A stretch of DNA of 64,000 nt from Chaetoderma sp. LZ-2023a (Eukaryota > Mollusca > Caudofoveata > Chaetodermatida > Chaetodermatidae): positions 32,315,733 through 32,379,732 of the forward strand of contig CM067367.1 of assembly GCA_034401795.1 (NCBI GenBank), written 5' to 3'. A program made the translations under genes and the position numbers. Positions 45,112 through 57,500 of this stretch are shown here, in pieces. The notes beneath the pieces were generated by a model that saw only the letters and a list, made by a program, of their open reading frames with translations, searched no databases and was not told where the DNA came from. How positions within the stretch are numbered: the stretch's first letter is position 1; every line of letters starts with the position of its first letter.

Positions 45112-45297
45112 ACAAGCAAGCATCCGGTATAGAAGTAGGCAGATGGAAGAATCGGAAACAGTGATTTATCGTCTCTGCAAATGGCGTCGGAACTTGGATA
45201 ATAACGCGAAGACATGGTGCGCAATAAGACTATATATTTTAGCGTGCTGAAGATTCTTTTCCGAATTTTATATTTTGAAAAATAAACTACCCGTCTG

Positions 45298-45335
45298 TCT
45301 CTGCCTGCCTGCCTGCCTGCCTGCCTGTCTGCATG

Positions 45336-45381
<46 letters not shown>

Positions 45382-45400
45382 TGTCTGTCTGTCTGTCTGT
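45298..45400. repeat. (CTGC)n/(TGTC)n tract
   Basis: The same tetranucleotide succession, TGCC then TGTC, as at 11,572-11,890, but shorter. Confidence 0.9.
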
Positions 45401-45572
45401 CCCCGACGCTATAACTCAGCTACTTATAGGTGGATATTGTCCAACCTCGGGTGGAAGGTTACGGGACCATTTGGGTCCCGAAGAGTTTATTGATTTCGGT
45501 AGCAAGAGGCCAAAGTTCAAGAGGTCAACAGTCAAGATCATCTAAATGGGTGCGACATGATATGTTCTACTA

Positions 45573-45985
45573 AATGGATCTTCACCAAATTGAGGATTCC
45601 AGTTTATCCATCAATCCTATGACGTCATAAATAACTACGTGACGTGTATGATGACGTCATATTCAATTAAGTTGATCACGCTAAGTTCGTCACAAACGCT
45701 TAATTGATGGCGGGCTAAGCTTTGTTGTACGAATTGTATGTCTTTACTATTTAATAAACATTCTGTTGAATATTTTGAAACTAATTTAACTGGGCGCTGT
45801 CACTGAGATAACCAGCAACAACACTCAGTCAAATTAGTTTCAAAATATCCAACAGCTTACATGTATAGTTTTCTGGAAATTGAGATTCGGGGAGTACAGG
45901 GATAGATCGATCCCAACACGGGCAAAGCGTGTGTGGGGCTTAGATAGAGATGAGCGGGGCATAGCGAAAACGGGAATCCTGCATC
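45573..45985 (+). mobile_element. M1 MITE, degenerate termini
   Basis: AATGGATCTTCACCAAATTG start with an insertion in the terminus. TATGACGTCATAAATAACTA motif. Hairpin turn rearranged (CACTGAGATAACCAGC). GATAGATCGATCCC right arm. It is the last M1 copy before the LINE array. Confidence 0.8.
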
Positions 45986-46328
45986 GGCGTGTTTGCCTTG
46001 GGGTCCTGAAGAAGCGTCTTGATTTTGAGCTGCAAAGGGTTAGAGCTAAATAGGTTTCAAATAATTGAAAAGGGCTAGTTGGGCAAGATTCGGTGTACCT
46101 CGGAATGTTTAAACCTTACCACTCTGATGTCTAAATTTTAGATTTTCAAATTAAATTAAAAGACGAATTGGCATTCATTTTCCAACAAATTTGGGGTTGT
46201 TGAAAAATAGCAACATTCACACCAGTTTCTCTGCTATTAGCACAGTAAAAGATGGGGAATTTAAAGGTGAGAGTGTTCAATTGTACACAGTTTGTTCTTA
46301 GGCAGGGTACATGAGTGACAGATCAAAT

Positions 46329-46343
46329 CACTACTACTACTAC
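46329..46343. repeat. (TAC)5 at the 3' junction of LINE A
   Basis: CACTACTACTACTAC directly abuts the T-run that is the reverse complement of the LINE A tail. Confidence 0.9.
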
Positions 46344-46365
46344 TTTTTTTTTCTTTTTTTGAAAA

Positions 46366-46386
46366 TCCGACGCTGACGCAGTCGGA
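46366..46386 (-). promoter_or_regulatory. 3'-terminal RNA hairpin of LINE A
   Basis: Sense TCCGACTGCGTCAGCGTCGGA forms a 6-bp stem with a 9-nt loop, a few bases before the A-rich tail. The same hairpin occurs at 53,595-53,613 (B) and 60,471-60,491 (C). Recognition of a 3' stem-loop by the reverse transcriptase is known in several LINEs. The role here is inference. Confidence 0.6.
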
Positions 46387-46612
46387 TACACTTCCCGGAG
46401 GAACTCCTTTAAAAAGGCTTGCAAACCCCCATAAAAAATCAGTTGAAATAGCAGGCTTTATTAATAGAATAACAATACAAACCTAACATGTCAAAACAGT
46501 GCAAGCTAAAATACTCTATTATCATATACCACAACCGTGGCATAACTACATAGAAAACATAATTAATAAAGAGCTGATAACATAACATAATTCAACAAAA
46601 ACATTGCTATTT

Positions 46613-46930
46613 GCACACCGTGTAGTAGTAGGCCCAAATGGCGAGCATACCTAACCAACAAGTGGTAAAGCCACTCATCAATAATTAGCAGTAAGCTATT
46701 GCTAATCATTGATGCCATTGAGCCGATTCATGACCGGCAGGCTAAGTAGATCATATGTAGTTTAACGTAGCACACCGTATAGTAGTAGGGCCAAATGGCG
46801 AGTGCAGCTCGCCAACAAGTGGCGAGGTGACTCGTCAATAAGTAACAAAAAGTCACTCATTGACGCCAGTTAGCCGATTATTAAATACCCAAAGGACGTA
46901 GTAGCCTTTATATAATATAATGCACAAAGC
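46613..46930. repeat. Duplicated 157-bp module in LINE A 3' UTR
   Basis: Units start GCACACCGTGTAGTAGTAGG (46,613) and GCACACCGTATAGTAGTAGG (46,770). Each contains AAATGGCGAG, CCAACAAGTGG, an ACTC(G/A)TCAATAA word, an ATTGA(C/T)GCCA word and AGCCGATT. TTGACG/CGTCAA words give each unit an internal inverted repeat. C has the same pair at 60,720-61,035. Confidence 0.75.
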
Positions 46931-47252
46931 AAACGTATACAAACTATGACTACTTAGATGGCACTCTGGGTTCACATTCTAAATTTACTTCATTGTAAGT
47001 TTTTGCAAATTATCCTGGAACAAATACACCTACAGTAAATATTTACAACAGGAAGCTAATTGTTAACTTGAAAATCGGATCACCTCCAGAATATTGACAT
47101 AATGCTCATTTAATATTTAAATATTATGATCCCAAGGTTAGGATATTCGTCAAGATTAGAGTCTCCAAAGGCATTACAATTTTAAAATAAAGGCAATTAA
47201 ATTAAATTAAAATAGCATTTATCAATATACAGCAAGCAGCGAGTGTGCTAGC

Positions 47253-50200
47253 TTATACAAGTTCCACTTCTGATATTTTTAGATATCCGTATTCAATTGA
47301 TACTAGGCCAGTTTTGCACCATACGTCTTTAAATCTACTTTCTCTCCCATGTTCTACTAGCCTGTAAAATTCACAATGAATGCAGTGTATCAACAATGAT
47401 CGAAATATAGCTTGTATGGCTCTCAGATGGTTGTTGCCGGTTTTATCTCTGGCCTCTGAACACCGATGCTTCCAGATTGCCCCCACTCCTACAGATAACA
47501 GGGTTATTAAATATTCTTTCTCCTTGCTATTAATGATTCGTCCGATAGTTGAGCAATCTTTGAACAAAATTGTTTCAGCCACTAAATTCACATATTTGGT
47601 TCCAAATTTAGCAAGGAGCATATTGATATATACCCAAAAGCCTGTAGTTATGCGACACTGAGTAAATAGATGGTCTATCGTTTCCTCCTCAGTATTACAT
47701 AATAAGCACCGGTCTGTACTTGATATTTTACACATATAAGTAAGATGACCGACCCATAGCCTTCGATGGAGTAATCGCCATGCCAGGTCCCGTGCATTTC
47801 CTGGTAGACAAGGTAGGTGTATTGCTTTCCAGGCATTTTTCCAGTTCTTTGGCGTACATCCTAAATTGTTCCAATGCCTAACCACAATAGGAGTCTGTCT
47901 CCGACTTTGCATTAGAATTCTATACCAGTCTCTAGATGCCATGTTGTATTTTATATGTTCTGACATAAATACTGATGTTGGTTGCAACATATCAATGTTG
48001 CCACGTGCTTTCGGCAATTTGAACCATACAGCAGGTATTGCATTCTTTATTCTAACAAATAAGCGCTGATCATCAATATGTCTCATTGATGTTATTCTTG
48101 CTACATCTTGCATCGCAATCCATCTACGAGATTTCGGATTTACCAAGTCACGTAAATATTGAATACCATTTTTGGCCATAGAGGGCAAATATAATACATC
48201 ATCATTATCACGAATCAACTCGTTGCCCCAAAGACGTTGCTCTAAGGCATCTTCCCAACAATTGGGTTGTGGCATTGATCGTGTAAATATTTTTAAGGCT
48301 TCGAGCTGTTCTTTATATACATTTGGAATCTTTTGATGATTAGGTGGCAATTTATTGCACATAAATAAACATTCTACTGGAAATGGGTCAACGTACCTTT
48401 GGAGAAGTGCCCTTGAAACACTTGACCAAGATGAGTTTGAAGTAAGTAACTTATTCAAGAATTTCAATTTTAAAGAAGCACACTTTGCTGAAACATTAAC
48501 CAAATCCAGGCCTCCGGCATGCTTTTCATTGGTGAGGATTTACTGTGATACTAAATGGGCTTTGTCCTCCCATAAGAAGGACAAAAGTAACGTGTTGATC
48601 TTTGACTCTACTGATTTGGGCATATGAACTACAGAAGCGGTATACCACAGTCCAGATAAAATTAAATTATTAAGGACAAATGTCCTGCCAAAGACAGTTA
48701 GGCGACGTCGTTTCCAATTTAGTAATGCACACTTTAGCTTGGATATCCTTTCTTCCCAGTTTAGTAATACATTTTGTTCTCTACTAAAGTAAATACCCAA
48801 AATCTTTATGACATCATTTGAGCAGTTAATATCCATCACATTATCAGTTCTGCCCTTCCAATCGCCCAAAAACAATCCCTTAGATTTATCTTTATTGACT
48901 TTAAGTCCTGATGCCTTTTGAAAATCTGTTAATACTCCATTTAAAATTCTAAAATCCGTATTTTTACCCACAAACACAGTCGTATCATCTGCATATTGAG
49001 AAACCTTTAGTGGCCTTTCTACGCCACGTATACATATTCCTTGAAAGTCATTGCGTTGCCTCAATGTGGCCCCCAACGATTCCATAGCTATGACGAATAG
49101 AAGCGGGGACAGTGAGCAACCCTGTCTGACACCTCGTTCCAACACTACAGGTTTGGATAGCTGATTGTTAACTAAATAGCAACTTGTTATATCAGTATAT
49201 AAAATATTGACCCATTTAATAAATCTTGAACCAAAGCCAATATGGTCTAAAGACTTAAACAAGAAATCCCATTCTAGTCTGTCAAACGCCTTCTCGTTAT
49301 CAAGTGCTATTATTGCTGCTGGGATACAATCCTTTTCAACTAATTGAATAAGGTCCCGTATAAGCAAAGTGTTGTTTAATATTGATCTTCCTGGCACAGA
49401 GCAGGTTTGATCATCATGAATGACTTCGCCTAGGACTGCGCCAAGTTTTAATGTTAGTGCCCGAGTAATAATCTTATAATCTACACAGAGTAGAGAGATT
49501 GGTCTATAATTCTGTATTTTATTTCTGTCACCCCTCTTGTATATAAGCCGAACATATGCTTGGGCCATCGATGTAGGGAGATGCCCTTGCTCAGAAATGT
49601 TGGTTGCTATTTCTTCTAATACTGGCCCAAATATGTGCCAGAATGTTTGATAAAATTCAACTGGAAGTCCGTCACATCCAGGAGACCTTTCTAACTTCAT
49701 ACCTTTGAGGGATTTTGTCAAATCATCAATTGTTATTGATTGGTCACAGATTTCGCGACATGAATCTGGAAGTCTTTTCGTTATATTAGCTAAAACATCT
49801 CTAGTTGCAGTTTCCTCGCTTCCCTCAGATTTATACAATGATTTGTGAAATTCGGATACTGTTTCAATCATTTCTTCATTTGAGCACACTGATACTCCAT
49901 CATTAGTCTTCAGTGAGCGCATTAATTTCTCTATACCTCTTGCTTTTTCCAAATTACAAAAGTAACGTGTATGCTTTTCGCCCTCGGTGTGCATTTGTGC
50001 TCTTGACCTTATTTTGGCGCCATCAAACTGATATTGCTCTATTTCATTTAGTCTACCTTTTAATTTAACTAATAGTTCGTAATAATTATATTCCCCATCA
50101 TTAATTTTCTTATTAATTTTACACAACGACCTCTGAAGCGCCTTTTTACGCTTTCGTATTTCACGTGCTTTCCTAATGGAATACTGGCTTGAAATATATT

Positions 50201-51116
50201 TCAGGTCTGATTTAGCATCTTCCCACCAGTCTGTTATACATTCATACGAACCTCTTCTTTCATCCCAATGCCTCCAACAACTTTCCACACATTTGCGGTA
50301 GCAACTATCTCGTAGCAATGCTACATTAAGTTTCCAAAATCCATCTCCTCGTTTGACCCAGTCAGCATTGTCTAATGTGATGGAAAACATATTGTGATCA
50401 GAGAAAGTTACTGGTTTTATGTTAGTTTTACACATGTAACCTTTCAATGAACGTTCTACATAGATCCTGTCTAACCTTGAAGCTAACCTTCCATCGGTTG
50501 AAAACCAAGTAAATTCCTGGCCTTCTGGATTTTCAATCCGATAAGTGTCTAACAAGCTTTTATTTTCACAAATGTGTTTCAAAATAGTATGCGATGTGTC
50601 ATTAAAATTAGACCTAGAGTTTCTGTCTTTAGCCTCGTCTAATATGCAATTAAAGTCACCGCCCATAATTAGGTTTTCAGGCGTTCTGTCTTGAATTATT
50701 GTGGAAACATCATTTAGAAATTCACGGCGCAATTGATGAGAGGTAGGTGCATAAAGGCACATCAAATTTAAACTTGTGTTTAGTACATCAATTGATACAC
50801 AAATCCATCGTCCATTTGGATCTGATGACGACGATATAACGTCAACATAGTTGAGACAGCGGGGCAGGATAAGAATGGCCACTCCCGCACTATTATCTTG
50901 TGATAAAGAAAAAAAAATCTGCCCTTTTGAAATATCTTTGAGAGATTCATACACTTCAGCTTTTTGAATTTTGGTCTCTTGTAGAAAAGCAATATCAACT
51001 CTCTCATTTGCTAATTCTTCAAGCAAGTGGCGCTGCTTGAATTCGGTATTTAATCCTCTGCAATTGATGGTGCAGATAATCATAATTTGTAAAATGATGT
51101 TTACAACCGCCATCAT
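47253..51116 (-). CDS. LINE A ORF2: endonuclease and reverse transcriptase, one internal stop
   Basis: 1,288 codons including a single in-frame TAA at 48,540-48,542. The N-terminus is an APE-type endonuclease: CTINCRGLN, AFLQETKIQ, MGGDFNCILD, SRLDRIYVE, TFSDHNMFS. The reverse transcriptase has YRPISLLCVDYKIITRAL, IIALDNEKAFDRLEWDFLF, GVRQGCSLSPLLFVIAMES and the catalytic YADDTTVF. The C-terminus has the LINE zinc finger CLLCNTEEETIDHLFTQC after RDLAWRLLHRRLWVGHLTY. The stop falls between LVSQ and ILTNEKHAGGLDL, where copy C has TCA (Ser). The frame resumes without a shift, so apart from that stop the protein looks full length. The ATG lies 4 nt after the ORF1 stop. Confidence 0.9.
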
Positions 51117-51120
51117 TAGA

Positions 51121-52476
51121 TTAACTAGATTTGGGTTTTTTAGCTCGTTTCTTAGACCATTTACCTAATTTCCCTGCGAATTCAATATTTCTTAGTTCTA
51201 CCACAGACAAATATTCATATTTGGAAATATCAGAATCATGGCGCAGTAGACGATATTTCACGCCTCTCGCCATTACATATGGCACTAACACTTCACCCCC
51301 TTCTGATCTGTACATTACCATTTCATCTTTCATCTGTGAACTCTGTGTTTGAATGGACACATCTGATTCTGCAACTGACATTGTATCATCATCCATATCA
51401 TTTACTTCAATCTCAGATTCTGAGCTATTGTCTTCTTTATGACGCTTATTGCTACTTAAGTAACATTTGGCAGGAGCATCATTTACCATATCTTCAAGCT
51501 GACTTAAATCAAGTGGGCTTAGCGGAAAATCGACTGAACTTTCTGTCTTCTGAGTCCTAAACTTATCCTGTCCTAATTTTAATTCATCTTCTAAGGAATT
51601 GTAAACTGGCTCTTCTGTAAGATCATCATTTTCCTGCGTGTCTTTTACAGCAACGTTTGGCTCCACTGCATTTTGAGTATTTTCTTGACTTAAGGTTATA
51701 CCCTCCTCTAATACATGAATTTCATCAACTGTAGTTACTTTAACAGGATTTGATGATTTGTTTGTGTCATTTACAGTGGCATGAACCAAAACAACAGCTT
51801 CCGTAGCGGTTGCTTCAGAAGCATTTGACTCAGTTGCATCCTTTAATGGGCGATTATCTCCTGATACTAAGGGCTTGTTTTGATTTTTTGGACAGCGCCA
51901 TTTAAAATGGTCAACTGAACCACAGAGCAAACATTTGTTTCGATTGGGACAATCTGTTGCCAAATGGTCAGTACTTAGGCAGATCCGGCATTCTTTAATT
52001 TGCCCTCTATACCATAAGGGCAGGACAAAGCTGCCATCAAGCATCAATCTGCTTGGTAAAGAGCTATCCACTTTATCAAACCAAATACGTCTTACACAGT
52101 TTTCTATCGTTCTGTCAAAGGGATACGTTTCCCGTTCAATCTTTTGCACTTTGCCATACTTCTTGAGATCACTCATGATTCTGTCATCTGGAATTTCTAG
52201 TGGAACTTTCATCTTCACTAGCAACCTATCTGACTCGATTTCCTCTACGTTACAAACTTCACCTTTTACAATAAGAACATCTTCCAGAAGCTTTTCCTTG
52301 ACCCCCTCATTTGACACTGTTACATTCCATACAGTTTTAGTAACATTGATAAGCCCCTGCAAAGTAGCAGGTCCCGCGCCAACGACGTCTTTTAACCCAT
52401 GATACACGTCGATAGCCGTGACACCCCACCCCTTAGTTGTTATTTTAAGGCTTAGGGTACGCTTATAGGTTGCCAT
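51121..52476 (-). CDS. LINE A ORF1: zinc-knuckle nucleic-acid-binding protein
   Basis: An intact ORF of 451 aa starting ACCATGG, a strong initiation context. The N-terminal ~150 residues (SLKITTKGWGVTAIDVYHGL, LLVKMKVPLEIPDDRIMSDL) look like an RRM-type fold. Then come two CX2CX4HX4C knuckles at about residues 168-201 (CRICLSTDHLATDC and CLLCGSVDHFKWRC), an acidic low-complexity middle, and a basic tail (WSKKRAKKPKSS) that may act as a nuclear localisation signal. By analogy with Tx1/L1 ORF1 proteins it should coat the element's RNA. It overlaps nothing and ends just before ORF2. Confidence 0.9.
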   Translation of the reverse strand: MATYKRTLSLKITTKGWGVTAIDVYHGLKDVVGAGPATLQGLINVTKTVWNVTVSNEGVKEKLLEDVLIVKGEVCNVEEIESDRLLVKMKVPLEIPDDRIMSDLKKYGKVQKIERETYPFDRTIENCVRRIWFDKVDSSLPSRLMLDGSFVLPLWYRGQIKECRICLSTDHLATDCPNRNKCLLCGSVDHFKWRCPKNQNKPLVSGDNRPLKDATESNASEATATEAVVLVHATVNDTNKSSNPVKVTTVDEIHVLEEGITLSQENTQNAVEPNVAVKDTQENDDLTEEPVYNSLEDELKLGQDKFRTQKTESSVDFPLSPLDLSQLEDMVNDAPAKCYLSSNKRHKEDNSSESEIEVNDMDDDTMSVAESDVSIQTQSSQMKDEMVMYRSEGGEVLVPYVMARGVKYRLLRHDSDISKYEYLSVVELRNIEFAGKLGKWSKKRAKKPKSS

Positions 52477-52610
52477 GGTGGTTTATCAAAGGAGGAACCC
52501 CATACTACTACAATATATAATAAATATATACTTATATAACACCAGGACGTCAGGGAAAGAGCTAAACACTAAATAAATAGTGTCCCCTTTTGAAACCCTG
52601 ACGTCTACCA

Positions 52611-52743
52611 ACAAATATACGAATAGAGAGTACAGTCGTATATTTGTTAGTTTGAACCACTTTCTAAGTGGTTCACTAACACCTAGCCGATTAAAGTATA
52701 CTAACAAATATATGAATAGATAGTACAGTCATATATTTGTTAG
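52611..52743 (-). promoter_or_regulatory. Hairpin cluster in LINE A 5' UTR
   Basis: Three inverted repeats in the transcribed 5' UTR. One has 12-bp arms (ACAAATATACGA / TCGTATATTTGT, 52,611-52,647). One is GAACCACTTTCTAAGTGGTTC-like (52,654-52,674; 9-bp arms, 3-nt loop). The third (52,701-52,743) is a second version of the first. B keeps the first two at about 59,752-59,820, but its counterpart of the third has lost one arm. Confidence 0.55.
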
Positions 52744-53143
52744 TCTGTTCGAGTTGACCGGGGACAGCCAACTGACTATAAGGATTTATATAGTTAAAGA
52801 ACTAGGCTTGTGCTTACAAATGACAAAGGAATTAAATCCACTCACTCAAGCGATCTTGCCAAATATAATGCGCTAGCCTACGAAATAAAGAAATAGCAGA
52901 CTGGCGCGGGGAGAAATGTATTGCATTGACCACAGTAAGAGGAGCCCTATTAAATGGCGGAAACCGCCAGCTAAGAGGAATGCCTTTAGAAAATGGAGAC
53001 ACAAAATGCGCTCCAACCAAGACAAGTTTGAAAGGAAATACTAATACGAAATATATGTATAAAATTTATCTACAAAATCGCGCTAGAAACTAGCAAATTC
53101 GGGCAGCAATTGCAGAGCTAAATAAACGTGTGCGTTCACTTCG

Positions 53144-53568
<425 letters not shown>

Positions 53569-53837
53569 TTTTTTTCTTCTTTTTTTTTGAAAAACCGACG
53601 CTGACGCAGTCGGACAAACTTCACGGAGGAACTCCTTTAAAAAGGCTTGCAAACCCCCAGAAAAAAACCTGGTGAACTAGTAAGCCTGATTAATATTACA
53701 CCAACACAAAAGATAAATAATGAGCATTAATACAATCTATAAATACATATGGCTTAAAAAGTACAGATACAAAACAATAGGCTGATAAAGATCCGATAGC
53801 AAAACAAAACTTAACAAAGGCATTACTATTCAACCCA

Positions 53838-54335
53838 GGTGTAGTAGTAGACCCGTGTGGCGAGTGCAACTATCCAACAAATGAAAAGTGCCTCGTCAAT
53901 CAATGACAAATAAGTCAATCATGGACGCCAGTGGGCTGATTCTTTAAAGATCAGCGGGCGTAGTAGCATTTGGGTAGTATAATACATATAGTCGGCAGAA
54001 AAATTACAGAAAAATAGTTGGCGTTCTTGTTTACATTTTCGATTTACTTTATTGTAAGGTTTTGTAAATTACCATTCTATCCATGTGTGGTAGTAGGCCC
54101 ATGTGGCGAGTGCAACTATTCAACAAATGAAACATGACTCGTCAATCAATGGCAAATAAGTCAATCATTGACGCCAGTGGGCTGATTCTTTAAAGATCAG
54201 CGGGCGTAGTAGCATTTGGGTAGCATAACATATATAGTCAGTCAGCAGGAAAATTAGAGAAAAATAGATGGAAATAGATGGCGCTCTTGTTTACATTTTT
54301 GATTTACTTTGTTGTAAGGTTTTGTAAATTACCCG
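53838..54335. repeat. Duplicated ~246-bp module in LINE B 3' UTR
   Basis: Units start near 53,838 (GGTGTAGTAGTAGACCCG) and 54,084 (ATGTGTGGTAGTAGGCCC). Each contains GGCGAGTGCAACTAT, CTCGTCAATCAATG, GACGCCAGTGGGCTGATTC and GTAGCATTTGGGTAG. The core is shared with the A and C modules, but the unit is longer. Confidence 0.75.
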
Positions 54336-54562
54336 GGAAAAAATAACCCTATAAAACCCTGTGCAAGTTTCTAAAATTACCCGGGACGATTTTATAATTC
54401 AATGGCAACTTACTTTATCGATTGATTATTAAATTACCCCAGTCTGTTTATTTGTTAACATGAATTATTAAACATAACAATATCAAAGTGCAGACTAAAA
54501 TTAATTACAGGACACAGATTAATTAAAAGACACAGATAAATCAGCTGTAGTAATTAAATGAT

Positions 54563-57500
54563 TTAAGCTAGTGCAGGCTCATTTATTTTTACAATTCCCA
54601 ACTCTATTGAAACTATGTTTGTTTTGCACCATATGTCCTTGAATACTTTTTCTTTACCATGCTGCTTTAATCTAAAATATTCACAAGGAATATGATTCAG
54701 CAGCAATGAACGAATATTGCCTTTATTGCTCTATTGTGATTGCCCATAGATGGATTTTTCGTCTGTGCACACCGATGTTTCCAAATGGCCCAAACACCTA
54801 TGGTTAGCATTGTTATTAAAATAGTCCTTTCAGACTTTAGGATATCTACACTGCTTGATCCAAATTCTCTAAATAAGACTACATGCGTTTCTAGAACAAT
54901 GGGCTTCGCTCCAAATTGTGCCAAGATTTGGCTGATATAGTCCCAAAATTGTGACGATATTAGACATTCCGCAAATAAATGCTCGATTGTTTCCTCGTCT
55001 GTTTGACATAAGTAACACCTATCAGAAGTCGTAATATTGCACTTGTATGTCAAGTGTCCCACCCATAGCCGCCGATGTAGTAATCGCCACAATAAATCAC
55101 GAGCCATATTTGGTATGTATGGGAAATCTAAGATTTTCCATACATTTTTCCAACTGGATGGTTTATAGCTTGAGTCATCCCATCTCCTAATTGCTATGGG
55201 AGGTGTTACTTGTTTTCGTCTCATAATGTGGTACCATTCCTTGGGTCTCATCTTGTATTTTAACATCTCATCATCAAGAACTAATGCAGGTTGTGGAGTC
55301 AAACTATTATTATTTACATTTGGCAGACGAAACCATTCAATTGGTACAGCATGTTTTATTTTATTTAGCAACCGCTGGACATCTATATGCCTCATATGTG
55401 TTTTTCTAGCTACTTCTTGCATTGAAATCCATCTACGTGTTTGAGGGTGTATTATATGAGATAAATGTTGAATGCCTTATTTTGCAAAGGACGGTAGATA
55501 AAGTACTGCATTGTTATAACATATATTACTATTGCCCCACAATTGCTGTTCTAGTACTTCCTTCCAGCACGTAGGTGGAGGCATGTATCTGTCAAATATT
55601 GCTAACTCCTTAACTTGATCTTTAAACACATCTGGTATCATTTGGCTATTCGGAGGTGGCTTCTTTGAGGTAAAAACATGCTCCGCCAGAAATGGTTCTA
55701 CAATTCTCTCCATGAGAGCTCGTGAAACACATGCCCATGTCTCATCTGATGTAATAAGATCATTCAAAAATTTTAACCTTAAAGAAACACATTTCACTTT
55801 AATATCAATTAAATCAAGTCCTCCTTCTAACTTAGCATTATTGAGAACATGATGGGAAACTAAATGATTCTTTTCTTCCCATATGAATGACAATATCAAC
55901 TCATTAACCTCCTTTTCTACATGTTTTGGCATGTGTACAACAGATGATGTATACCATAGCCAAGATAATACCAAGTTGTTGACAACAAACACTCTACCAA
56001 AAATTGAAAGACGACGACGCTTCCAATTTGCTAATAAATTTCTTAAGCTTAGATACTCGTTCATTCCAATTTTGTATTGTATTCGGTTTCCTGCTAAAAT
56101 AGATGCCTAAAATCTTAATGGTATCATTAGACCAATTGATTCTAAGTGGCTGGTCATTCCACTCTTTCCATGGCCCCAAAAATAATCCTTTGGATTTTCC
56201 TTTATTGATTTTCAAACCAGATGCATTTTGGAACTTTTCTAGTACGTGGTTTAAAATTGCAAAATCATTGTTTGAACTGGCAAACACAGTTGTGTCATCA
56301 GCATATTGTGACAGCTTAAGTGGTCTTTCTATAGCACGAATACATATGCCTTGAAAGCTATTATTTTGCCTCAATGCTATGCCAAGGGATTCCATCACAA
56401 TAACAAATAATAATGGTGATAGGGAACACCCCTGTCTAACACCACGTTCTAAGACAATTTCTCTGGATAATTGATTGTTCACTAAATAGCTACTCTTGAT
56501 ATCCGTATATAAAATCTTAACCCATTTAATAAAGTTTGAGCCTAACCCAAACCTTTGCAAACAACTAAAAAGAAAATCCCATTCCACACGGTCAAATACC
56601 TTTTCGTTGTCCAAGGCAATCACAGCTGAAGGGATGCTATCCTTCTCAACCAATTGTATACGGTCTCTTATTAACATGGTATTGGTTAAAATTGTCCTCC
56701 TAGGTACAGCACATGTCTGCTCTGTTCCAATGGTTTCTCCTAAAACACTACCTAGTTTCAATGTTAGTGCTCTAGATATTATTTTGTAGTCTACACATAG
56801 TAGAGAAATTGGTCTGTAATTCTGAATTAGACGTCTGTCATTTCGTTTATATATTAGCCTTACGTATGCCCTAGCCATAGTTGGTGGTAAATGGCCTTTC
56901 TAAAAAAATCTCAAAGAGATTTAGTTAAATCTTCTAGTGTTAAGGGATGATCACAAAATTCACTGCTTGTGTCTGACACCTTTTTGTCTATATTTGCTAA
57001 GAAATCCAATTTTGCATCTTCATCTATTCCCTCTGACTTGTACAATGACTCATAGTAATTGCATACAATAGTACTCATTTCATTGTTGGTAAAGACGGTT
57101 GAACCATCTGGCATGTTTAATGAGCACATCACCTTATCTATTGCCCGTGCTTTTTCTTATGTGCAAAAATATCGGGTTGGCTTTTCCCCTTCTGTGTGCA
57201 TCTGGGCTCTTGCCTATAATTTTTGCACCCTCAAACTTATATTGTTCTATATCTCTTATTTTACTTTTAATTTTAACCAGTAATTCATAATAATTATCTT
57301 CACCATTATTTACTTTAGCATTAATTTTCATCAGTGATCGATGAAGTGTTTTCTTGCGTGTGCATATTTCCCGTGCTTTTCTAATAGCATTCTTTCGGGA
57401 AACATACTTTAAATCCAGTTTTGCATCCTCCCACCATTGCAATGTGCTCTTATATGATGCTTTCCTATTAATCCAATGTTGCCAACAACTCTCTATATTA

